From: Mucilaginibacter sp.
GTDB lineage: Bacteria > Bacteroidota > Bacteroidia > Sphingobacteriales > Sphingobacteriaceae
Assembly: GCA_028288125.1 (NCBI GenBank)
Contig: JAQBOH010000022.1
Location: forward strand, 1-32,538
Length of the DNA stretch: 32,538 bases
Direction of reading: 5' to 3'
Shown here: piece by piece, positions 15,941 to 23,123 of the stretch
Layout: each line of letters opens with the position of its first letter
Position numbering within the stretch: the first letter of the stretch is position 1
Translations under genes and position numbers: made by a program
Notes under the pieces: model-generated
What the model saw: the letters and a program-made list of their open reading frames with translations, nothing else
Database searches by the model: none
What the model was told of the DNA's origin: nothing

Positions 15941-16828
15941 ATGGATATCGAACTTGATTTTTTAAGCCCTGTTCACCAAATAAAAACTAAATTATTTGAC
16001 GAGCGTGGCTTAACTGTTTTTATCAAACGCGATGATCTTATTCACCCCATCATTTCGGGGAATAAGTGGCGCAAGTTAAAGTACATTTTAAAGCAGGCCC
16101 GGGACGAAGAGAAAACCCGCCTGGTAACCTTTGGCGGAGCTTATTCAAATCATTTACTGGCGACTGCGGCTGCAGCGGCCAAATTTGGTTTTAAGTCGAC
16201 AGGCATTGTGCGCGGCGAACAGGTAAATAACGACACGCTTTTTCTCTGCCGTTTGCATGGGATGAATTTACTATTCACCGATCGCGAAAGTTACCGCGAC
16301 AAGCCAGCCCTCTTCAGAAAGTTTTTTAAAAATGATCCCGGCGCTTTTTTTATCGACGAAGGCGGCGCGTCGCCCCTTGGCGCCCGGGGCTGCAGCGAAT
16401 TAATCGGCGAGCTGCCCGAAACCTACGACCATATCCTCTGCGCCAGCGGCACCGGCACCACCGCCGCCGGTATCATTAACGGTATTACGGCACAGCATCT
16501 TCAAACCCAATTCCATGCCGTGCCGGTATTTAAAAACGGCGAATTCATTAAAAACGAGATCGACAAGCTGCTAATCACGCCTGCTGACTACCATTTGCAC
16601 ACCGCCTACGATTTCGGCGGGTACGGCAAGGCCGACGACCAACTCATCGAATTCGTTAAGCAATTCGTAGCCAATACCGGTATCCTTATCGAGCCTGTGT
16701 ACACCGGCAAAATGCTGTTTGCCCTGTACGATCTCGCCGCCAAAAACCACTTCACGCCCGGCAGCCGCATACTTGCCATACATAGCGGCGGCATCTGGGG
16801 ATTGCTTGGAATGAAGGAGCGGTTTTAG
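15941..16828 (+). CDS. 1-aminocyclopropane-1-carboxylate deaminase / D-cysteine desulfhydrase family PLP enzyme
   Basis: 295 residues of PLP fold type II. ISGNKWRKLKYIL places the PLP lysine at Lys42, matching GNKTRKLE of ACC deaminases; VTFGGAYSNHLLATA follows (Ser69, Asn70), then a phosphate-binding ASGTGTTAAG segment and a C-terminal AIHSGGIWGL. The family cleaves ACC to 2-oxobutyrate and ammonia, or D-cysteine to pyruvate, H2S and ammonia. The protein is shorter than bona fide ACC deaminases (about 338), so a D-cysteine desulfhydrase-like or unknown activity is more likely. It starts 8 bp after DUF6588 copy 2. A decayed copy of its first codons lies at 14668-14784. Confidence 0.88.
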   Translation: MDIELDFLSPVHQIKTKLFDERGLTVFIKRDDLIHPIISGNKWRKLKYILKQARDEEKTRLVTFGGAYSNHLLATAAAAAKFGFKSTGIVRGEQVNNDTLFLCRLHGMNLLFTDRESYRDKPALFRKFFKNDPGAFFIDEGGASPLGARGCSELIGELPETYDHILCASGTGTTAAGIINGITAQHLQTQFHAVPVFKNGEFIKNEIDKLLITPADYHLHTAYDFGGYGKADDQLIEFVKQFVANTGILIEPVYTGKMLFALYDLAAKNHFTPGSRILAIHSGGIWGLLGMKERF

Positions 16829-17051
16829 TATTAGAGATTAAAGATTGAATTGAACATCCGGGGCCTTTAGCCGGTGCCCGATCAGCACCCAACCAAACAC
16901 CTCTGTGGACCACCGTAAACTGCATCGTCAAATCGCCGGGCGGCTCTCTGGTATTTATGTGGGGATTACGTTAGGCCGAAAGCTTAAACCGTACACAGCC
17001 ACGAGTTACAAACCCCTGTGAGGGAGGGGTATCCGTACATCTGCACATTAA

Positions 17052-18887
17052 CTACCGGTATCCCATTGCCTGCAAATTAAACAGTTCGGCATAACGGCCG
17101 CCTTTAGTTATGAGTTCCGGGTGACTACCAATTTCGATAAGCTCACCTTTTTCGAGCACCAATATCCTGTCGGCCATGCGAACGGTGCTGAAGCGGTGTG
17201 ATATAAGCACCGCCGATTTACCTTTGGTCAATTCAGCAAAGCGCTCAAAAACCGTAAATTCCGCACGGGCATCCAAAGCCGAAGTAGGCTCGTCTAAAAT
17301 CAGCAATTGGGCATCGCGCATATAAGCACGGGCCAGGGCTACCTTCTGCCACTCGCCGCCCGATAGTTCAACACCCTGGGCAAAACGTTTACCCAGTTGC
17401 TGGTCATAAGCGCCGGGCAGTTTGGCAGCCAGTGTATCTGCCAGGCTTTGTTTAGCCGCTGCTTCAATTAAAGGACGGTTAAATTGCTGGCTGATATTTC
17501 CGACAGCTATGTTTTGGGCGAACGTCATCTGGTAACGCAGATAATCCTGGAAAATAATACCCACATTTAAACGGAGGTCTGCCAGGTCGTATTCACGCAG
17601 GTCAATCCCATCCAATAAAATACGCCCTTCCGTAGGGTCGTAAAGCCGGGCCAGCAGCTTTACCAGTGTGGTTTTTCCCGCGCCGTTTTCGCCCACCAAT
17701 GCAAGCTTTTCACCCGGATGCAAAGTAAAACTTAAATGGCGGTTGGCCCAGCGTTCCGAATTCAGGTAACGAAAGCCTACATTGTCAAATGTAAAGCCCT
17801 GTTGTATGATTTTTGGAAAGGGAAGCGGATGAACAGCGGGTTTTATCTTTGGCTCTATTTCAAAAAACTCAAAGAAATCGCGCAAGTAGATAGCGCCTTG
17901 TGATACCGCGGTAAACCTGCTTAAGATGCCCTCCAGCAATGTACGCAATTGCCTGAATGATCCTGCCAGAAAGGCGAGCTCGCCAATGGTCACGCTGCCG
18001 TCAACAGCTCTGAGGATAATCACCACATACGCGGCATAATATCCGATGCTGCCCATTATCGCGAATAAGGTGCCCCACAATGAGCGGCTGATGGACAATC
18101 GTTTGTTTTCAAGATAAAACTTGTTGGAAAGATGCCTGAAGCGGTCAATAATGAAGTCAGACAAATCGAATATTTTTACCTCCTTGGCCGTTTCATCGCT
18201 TGCGCCGAGATAGCGTACATAATCCAGCTCGCGGCGCTCGGGCGTTTGACCCCGTGTGAGCGCGTAACTCTGGTCGTTAAAGTACGACTCTCCTAAAAAG
18301 GCCGGTATAATGGCAATCAATAATAAAATGATCAGCCAGGGGTTAAAAGCCATCAATCCGGCGGCAAGAAAACCCATCGTAATTAAATCCTGCACCTGGC
18401 TCATTACCTGCGAAAGCAGCATGGTACGCCCGATGGTTTGCTGTCTTGCACGTTCCAGCTTATCATAAAATACCGCATCCTCAAACTGGTCAAGGTCGAG
18501 TGTAGCGGCGTGGGCCATTATTTTTACCGAGGTATGGTTACTGAAAAGGTCGCCCAATAACGCATCCATCAGGGTAATGGCCCTGCTCAATGCATCAGTT
18601 AATATCGCTAGTCCGAATTCAACCCCAACCAATTGCCACAAATAGGTCGTATCCGCGCTATGATGACGGGTTAAAAAGATAACCTGGTCAATGATCAGTT
18701 TACCAACGTACAGCAATGCAACCGGCATTGCCGAGCGGGCAATGCGCAATAAAGCATTCACAACGGTCAGCCCCGGGCTGGTTTCCCATACCAGTTTAAA
18801 AAGAGCTGGCAGGTTGCGTAGCGCGGCAAGACGTTCTTTTAAAGTTAATGGTTCGGTACGGGTATTTTTAGGGGGGCGGATATTCAA
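17052..18887 (-). CDS. ABC exporter, fused membrane and ATP-binding domains
   Basis: 611 residues, the usual size of a half-transporter that works as a dimer. Membrane domain about 40-330 with hydrophobic helices near 52-72, 83-100, 170-200 and 272-295. ATPase domain: Walker A GENGAGKT (399-406), Q-loop IIFQDY, signature LSGGEWQK (508-515), Walker B LLILDEPTSALD (528-539) and switch His564. It should sit in the inner membrane and export a lipid, peptide or drug; the substrate cannot be read from sequence. It stands alone: 223 bp of gene-free DNA separates it from the PLP gene, and it is divergent from the HAD gene. Confidence 0.92.
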   Translation of the reverse strand: MNIRPPKNTRTEPLTLKERLAALRNLPALFKLVWETSPGLTVVNALLRIARSAMPVALLYVGKLIIDQVIFLTRHHSADTTYLWQLVGVEFGLAILTDALSRAITLMDALLGDLFSNHTSVKIMAHAATLDLDQFEDAVFYDKLERARQQTIGRTMLLSQVMSQVQDLITMGFLAAGLMAFNPWLIILLLIAIIPAFLGESYFNDQSYALTRGQTPERRELDYVRYLGASDETAKEVKIFDLSDFIIDRFRHLSNKFYLENKRLSISRSLWGTLFAIMGSIGYYAAYVVIILRAVDGSVTIGELAFLAGSFRQLRTLLEGILSRFTAVSQGAIYLRDFFEFFEIEPKIKPAVHPLPFPKIIQQGFTFDNVGFRYLNSERWANRHLSFTLHPGEKLALVGENGAGKTTLVKLLARLYDPTEGRILLDGIDLREYDLADLRLNVGIIFQDYLRYQMTFAQNIAVGNISQQFNRPLIEAAAKQSLADTLAAKLPGAYDQQLGKRFAQGVELSGGEWQKVALARAYMRDAQLLILDEPTSALDARAEFTVFERFAELTKGKSAVLISHRFSTVRMADRILVLEKGELIEIGSHPELITKGGRYAELFNLQAMGYR

Positions 18888-19014
18888 CGGAGCCTTTTAG
18901 TTAATGAGCTGTAAAATTACCAAATAATTAAATGGCTTATGAACGGCCAAAGTTTTGTGAGGAACCGATGACAAAACCACTTCCAAATAAATTCTTCTAT
19001 TTTTGCCCGCAAAT

Positions 19015-19656
19015 ATGACAGCTTTAAAAAACAAATTTGATAGTATTGTTTTTGACCTCGATGGGACGCTCTGGGACAGTTCCGCGAATGTGGCCCTGGC
19101 GTGGCAGGCCGCGATTAACCAGGTTGACTACGTCGACGAGCTGATGACGCGCGAGAAAGTGCGCTCAATAACCGGCTTGGCTTACAATGTTATTTTTGAT
19201 ACGCTGTTCCCGTACCTTGATTTGGAAAAGCGGAACGAGCTAATGGCCATTTGCGCTAAAAGCGAACTCGAAGTGCTCTATAGCAAAGGAGGGGACCTTT
19301 ATCCCGACCTGGACGAGACGCTGAATTACCTGCTAAAAAAATACAAGCTTTTTATTGTAAGCAACTGCCAGAATGGGTATATCGAGGTGTTTTTTAAGAT
19401 CAGCGGCATGGCGCATTATTTTAGCGGGCACCAGTGTTACGGAACCAAAGGAACCCCGAAGGCCGAAAATATTAAAGATATCGTTAACGACCACCAGCTT
19501 ACCGCGCCGGTTTATATTGGCGACACTATTGGCGATTATAATGCCGCGACCAAAGCGGGTGTACCATTTATTTTTGCGAATTATGGTTTTGGCAAGGTGG
19601 AAAGCGGACAGATAGCGACAATAAATACATTTGGAGAATTAATAACCTTATTATAA
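19015..19656 (+). CDS. HAD-family phosphatase, phosphoglycolate-phosphatase-like
   Basis: 213 residues from the ATG at 19015. An in-frame TTG at 19003 is rejected because it lies within TATTTTTGC, which looks like a Bacteroidota -7 box, although no matching -33 element is obvious. HAD motif I is FDLDGTLWDS (nucleophile Asp14, Asp16), motif II VSNCQNG, motif III Lys in GTKGTPKAENIK, motif IV IGDTIGDYNAA. The helical cap between motifs I and II is C1 type, as in phosphoglycolate phosphatase and beta-phosphoglucomutase. Cytoplasmic. The physiological substrate cannot be decided. Confidence 0.88.
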   Translation: MTALKNKFDSIVFDLDGTLWDSSANVALAWQAAINQVDYVDELMTREKVRSITGLAYNVIFDTLFPYLDLEKRNELMAICAKSELEVLYSKGGDLYPDLDETLNYLLKKYKLFIVSNCQNGYIEVFFKISGMAHYFSGHQCYGTKGTPKAENIKDIVNDHQLTAPVYIGDTIGDYNAATKAGVPFIFANYGFGKVESGQIATINTFGELITLL

Positions 19657-19810
19657 TCGCGATCAGATTGTTTCAATTAAATACAAATATCAATCGTTAA
19701 TCCACCTCATAGAGAATCAGTTCGTGTAAGAAATCCAGCTATTTTCATTGGTTCATCACTTGAACTACCAGGGCGATTAGATTATTATAAATCAGATGAA
19801 AAGCTATCTA

Positions 19811-20143
19811 TTAAATTTTTACTTTTCTTGAAGCTTTGAAACTTGATATGCTTCTGCTGCTATGCAAAACATTTAATACTTCAATACGCCCGGGACTGAT
19901 CCGGTAAATCACCATGTAGCTGCCATGAATTAAATTACGGTACATTTTTGATTTGGTCGTAAGATACCTGCATTCCGGGTGTAAAAAATAGTTGATAGAA
20001 AGTTGTTCTATTCTATAGATGAGTTCTTCAATGAAAACCGTTGCAGCCAGATAAGCAAATGTTTCAATACCATACTCGTAAATTTGTTCAAGGCTTGTTA
20101 AAGCCATATCACTAACAACTACTTCGAGTACTTGGCTTTCCAT
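19811..20143 (-). CDS. RelE/ParE-family toxin of a type II toxin-antitoxin pair
   Basis: 110 residues with the ParE-type pattern: helical N-terminus (DMALTSLEQIYEYGIETF), an internal RIEQL helix, then beta strands carrying YRNLIHGSYMVIYRISPGRI and ending EVLNVLHSSRS, which is the family's typical I-x-V-L-x-V-x-H/R-x-x-R finish. ParE toxins inhibit gyrase while RelE toxins cleave mRNA; which applies is not decidable here. It overlaps the antitoxin gene by 25 bp, a common sign of translational coupling. The C-terminal extension after SSRS (ISSFKASRKVKI) is basic. Confidence 0.8.
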   Translation of the reverse strand: MESQVLEVVVSDMALTSLEQIYEYGIETFAYLAATVFIEELIYRIEQLSINYFLHPECRYLTTKSKMYRNLIHGSYMVIYRISPGRIEVLNVLHSSRSISSFKASRKVKI

Positions 20144-20283
20144 TTTGCCAGATCATTTTTGACTTTCTTCATCGTATGGAAAGGCCCGTTTTCAGCTTTT
20201 TTAATCATTTGTTCAAATTCCTGTTGATCCATAACATCCCCGGGGAAAGCAAAATTGATTTTGGCCGATTTAATCTTACTCAT
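20119..20283 (-). CDS. short antitoxin-type protein, partner of the ParE-like toxin
   Basis: 54 residues (MSKIKSAKINFAFPGDVMDQ ... KWKAKYSK), starting at the ATG read from 20283 and stopping with TAG at 20119-20121. It lies directly upstream of the toxin and overlaps its start by 25 bp. The acidic/basic helical layout, with DQQEFEQMIKKAENGPF in the middle, is typical of small Bacteroidota antitoxins that wrap around ParE-like toxins. No ribbon-helix-helix domain can be proven at this length. The sequence TATTTTTGAAT just before the ATG resembles a Bacteroidota -7 box, so this could be a near-leaderless transcript. Identification rests mainly on position. Confidence 0.7.
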   Translation of the reverse strand: MSKIKSAKINFAFPGDVMDQQEFEQMIKKAENGPFHTMKKVKNDLAKWKAKYSK

Positions 20284-20372
20284 ATTCAAAAATACGAAGT
20301 TTATAAGATTTAAATGTAAACCATCGCTTAAAACTTAAAAAAAAACTACTTTTATGTTGGTTAATTCATATT

Positions 20373-21485
20373 ATGGCATTATCAAATAAATTCTCCCGGC
20401 GCGCCTTTATACGTACAGGTTCCCTGGGCATTGGGGCATTGGCATTGGGCCCGGCGTTATCGTCGCTGGCAGCCGTGTCATCAAGGTCAGACAAAAAGCT
20501 AGGGATCGCTTTGGTCGGGCTGGGTAATTACAGTTACGGACAGCTTGCGCCCGCTTTGCAACATACGCAAAACTGCTACCTGGCCGGTTTAGTAACGGGC
20601 ACGCCGGCCAAGGCGGCTGACTGGTCAAAAAGATATAATATTCCCGAAAAAAACATTTATAACTATCGAACTTTCGACGAGATCGCGCACAATCCGGATA
20701 TTGATATCGTTTACGTGGTATTACCGGTTTCCATGCATAAGGAATATACGATAAGGGCAGCCAGGGCCGGTAAGCATGTGATCTGCGAAAAGCCTATGGC
20801 CCTCAATGCCAAAGATTGCGCGGACATGATAGCTGCCTGTAAAAAGGCCGGTCGTTTGCTTTCAATAGGCTACCGGCTGCATTTTGAACCGCACACCATT
20901 GAAGCCATGCGTCTGGGGCAGGGGCACGTATTTGGAAAAGTTACCCACCTGGATACTGGTAATGGGTTTACCTACCGCGGTGACCCTAATGCCTGGCGGT
21001 TAAAAAAGGCCATGGCCGGTGGGGGTGGTTTAATGGATATGGGTATTTATAGCATACAGGGAAGCCGTTACACTTTAGGTCAGGAACCTATCGCTGTAAA
21101 GGCCACGCAGGAAAAAACACGCCCGGATTTTTTTAAAGAAGTAGATGAAACTGTTTTTTGGGAACTAGAGTTCCCCGGCGGGTTTAAGACCACGGGCAAA
21201 TCGAGCTATAATCACGACTGGAGCTACCTGAAAGTTGAAGAGGAGCATGGCAAATTTGAACTTGGCCCGGCGTTTGGCTATGGCGGAATCGACGGCAGCG
21301 TTAATGGCAAACAAATGCCGTTCCCACAAATTATACAGCAAGCTGCCCAAATGGACGATTTCGCACAGTGCGTCAGGCAAAATAAAGTATCCCGCGTTCC
21401 GGGCGAAGAAGGGCTAAAAGATATGAAGGTGGTTGATGCGATCTATAAAAGCTTGGATTCCGGAAAATGGGAGAAAATCAGTTAG
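20373..21485 (+). CDS. Tat-exported Gfo/Idh/MocA-family oxidoreductase
   Basis: 370 residues. A twin-arginine signal (FSRRAFIRTGSLGIGALALG, RR at 9-10) sends the folded, cofactor-loaded enzyme to the periplasm, as for glucose-fructose oxidoreductase. The Rossmann fold begins GIALVGLGNYSYG (44-56), and the family motif CEKPMALN has Glu139-Lys140-Pro141. GGGGLMDMGIYSIQGSRYTL corresponds to the substrate-binding region, with the conserved Asp before the family's usual His position. NADP(H)-dependent sugar oxidation or reduction is likely; the sugar is not known. It is followed after 71 bp by DUF2851 on the same strand. Confidence 0.9.
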   Translation: MALSNKFSRRAFIRTGSLGIGALALGPALSSLAAVSSRSDKKLGIALVGLGNYSYGQLAPALQHTQNCYLAGLVTGTPAKAADWSKRYNIPEKNIYNYRTFDEIAHNPDIDIVYVVLPVSMHKEYTIRAARAGKHVICEKPMALNAKDCADMIAACKKAGRLLSIGYRLHFEPHTIEAMRLGQGHVFGKVTHLDTGNGFTYRGDPNAWRLKKAMAGGGGLMDMGIYSIQGSRYTLGQEPIAVKATQEKTRPDFFKEVDETVFWELEFPGGFKTTGKSSYNHDWSYLKVEEEHGKFELGPAFGYGGIDGSVNGKQMPFPQIIQQAAQMDDFAQCVRQNKVSRVPGEEGLKDMKVVDAIYKSLDSGKWEKIS

Positions 21486-21556
21486 CAGTTATTAGTTGGC
21501 AGCAGCAGTTGAATCCATCACCAGTTCACTAAATCAATAATTCACTAATTAAACCT

Positions 21557-22843
21557 ATGCTATTCACCGAAGATTTTTTACACTATGTATGGAAGTTTCG
21601 GTTGTTCAACCGCTTGAATCTCCGAACCGGCGATGGTGAAGAACTGGAAATATTTTCCGCAGGCCTGCATAACTCAGATGCAGGGCCGGATTTTCAAAAT
21701 GCGAGGATACGAATAGGCAATACGGTATGGGCGGGAAACGTTGAGATTCATCTCTCCTCATCCGATTGGCAAAAGCATGGGCATACAACCGATCACGCGT
21801 ACGAAAATGTAATTCTGCATGTGGTGTACCGCGATGACCAGCCGCTTGTATTGAACACCGGGCGTCGCGTGCCAACGCTTGAATTGCAAAGCCGTATTTC
21901 GGCCAATCTTTATAACCGTTATCATAACCTGGTTTTCGGCCATCAAACCATTATACCCTGCGAAGCTAATATTGCGTCAGTTGATAGTCTTACTATGCAA
22001 AACTGGCTTACCCGCGTATTGGTTGAGCGTTTGGAAAAGCGCTCGGCAACAGTTATTGCCGAACTTAACTTAAATCGCGGCGATTGGGAGGAAACCTTTT
22101 ACCAGTTTTTAGCAGCCAACTTTGGTTTTAAAATAAACGCGCTCCCTTTTGAATTGCTGGCTAAGTCATTGCCGCAAAATATCCTGGCAAAACATAAAAA
22201 CAATCCAATGCAAATTGAGGCATTGTTATTCGGGCAAGCCGGTTTTTTGACTGATAAGCTTAATGACCAGTATCCGCTAAAGCTAAAAAAGGAATATGAT
22301 TTTCTGCGGAAAAAATATAAGCTGACACCGGTTGAAAACCATTTATGGAAATTTATGCGGCTGCGCCCTCAAAATTTCCCGACCATTAGGCTGGCACAAT
22401 TTGCGGCGCTTGTAATGCAAGCAAACCATCTTTTTTCGAAGATATTGGAAATTAAAGAGGTAAAAGGGCTGCAAAATTTGTTTACGGATATTAAGCTAAA
22501 TAACTATTGGGAAAATCACTATCGTTTTGACACTGAATCTCCGCCTTCGTCAAAGAATTTGGGAAAAGCATCCATTGATGTATTGCTTTTAAATACCCTG
22601 GGATTATTTTTATTCAGTTATGGCAAGCATAATCAAATGCAGCGTTACATAGACCGTAGTTTGCAGCTATTGGAAAGTTTACCGAGTGAAAACAATAATA
22701 TTATAACAGATTTTGGTACCTTAGGGGTGAAAATAAAAACGGCTTTTGAGTCGCAGGCACTGCTGGAGTTAAAAAGTAGTTATTGTAATTATAAGAAATG
22801 CCTGCAATGCGGCGTTGGTAATAAGATTTTAAATTTGGGTTGA
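21557..22843 (+). CDS. DUF2851 family protein
   Basis: 428 residues, the usual length for DUF2851. The conserved N-terminal block is complete: LHYVWKFRLFN, LEIFSAGLHNSDAGPDFQNA, WAGNVEIHLSSSDWQKHGH and YENVILHVVYRDD. The pattern of acidic residues in GPDF and VEIH resembles a nuclease-like core, but no activity is established and I do not assign one. The C-terminus has CNYKKCLQCGVGNKIL, a CxxC-type pair. Cytoplasmic, without a signal peptide. It runs into the PspC-like gene with a 1-bp gap, so they should be co-translated. Confidence 0.88.
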   Translation: MLFTEDFLHYVWKFRLFNRLNLRTGDGEELEIFSAGLHNSDAGPDFQNARIRIGNTVWAGNVEIHLSSSDWQKHGHTTDHAYENVILHVVYRDDQPLVLNTGRRVPTLELQSRISANLYNRYHNLVFGHQTIIPCEANIASVDSLTMQNWLTRVLVERLEKRSATVIAELNLNRGDWEETFYQFLAANFGFKINALPFELLAKSLPQNILAKHKNNPMQIEALLFGQAGFLTDKLNDQYPLKLKKEYDFLRKKYKLTPVENHLWKFMRLRPQNFPTIRLAQFAALVMQANHLFSKILEIKEVKGLQNLFTDIKLNNYWENHYRFDTESPPSSKNLGKASIDVLLLNTLGLFLFSYGKHNQMQRYIDRSLQLLESLPSENNNIITDFGTLGVKIKTAFESQALLELKSSYCNYKKCLQCGVGNKILNLG

Positions 22844-22844
22844 T

Positions 22845-23066
22845 ATGTTGCAAAGGATAATTACTTTTTTCGAGAGATACTCATTCGGGGTATGTACTTA
22901 CCTGGGCGAAAAATTTAATATTTCTATCGGTAAGATCAGGTTATTTTTTATTTACTCGTCATTTTTGGCCGTTGGCTTTCCGCTGATATTTTACATATTC
23001 GCCGGTATCGTTCTTGATATACGCAACTATGTTAAAAAGGTACACACCAGGATAATGGATCTTTAA
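22845..23066 (+). CDS. small PspC-domain membrane protein
   Basis: 73 residues matching a single PspC domain: FGVCTYLGEKFNISIGKIRL, then a hydrophobic helix LFFIYSSFLAVGFPLIFYIF, then a basic tail. PspC proteins sit in the inner membrane and in enterobacteria take part in envelope-stress signalling; in Bacteroidota such solo domains are common and of unclear role. The start ATG is 1 bp after the DUF2851 stop, so coupling is likely. It ends immediately before the first of two inverted REP-like elements. Confidence 0.8.
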   Translation: MLQRIITFFERYSFGVCTYLGEKFNISIGKIRLFFIYSSFLAVGFPLIFYIFAGIVLDIRNYVKKVHTRIMDL

Positions 23067-23100
23067 GCCCCACCTAAATCCTCCCCGGTAGGGAGGACTT
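23067..23100 (+). repeat. REP-like element, copy 1
   Basis: GC-rich unit beginning GCCCCACCTAAAT, with a 7-bp hairpin TCCTCCC/GGGAGGA around CGGTA, starting right after the PspC-like stop codon. It matches copy 2 (23135-23168, opposite orientation) at 27 of 34 positions by eye. Several stem differences are compensated on the other side of the stem. Confidence 0.7.
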
Positions 23101-23123
23101 ATTCAAATAATATTTTAATGACG

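Larger units (their letters stand above)
14816..16060 (+). repeat. tandem duplication, copy B
   Basis: Promoter, DUF6588 copy 2 and the start of the intact PLP gene, homologous to copy A at 13541-14784. This copy keeps the full-length downstream gene and probably represents the original gene arrangement. Confidence 0.7.

Noticed and set aside
16829-17051. Possible gene or structured element in the gap before the ABC exporter
   Set aside because: No open frame of interest; only a short CCCCT/AGGGG pairing and a GGGTTTGTAACTC-type stretch (minus) faintly resembling GGGTTGCAAACTC at 8945, too weak to claim a repeat family.
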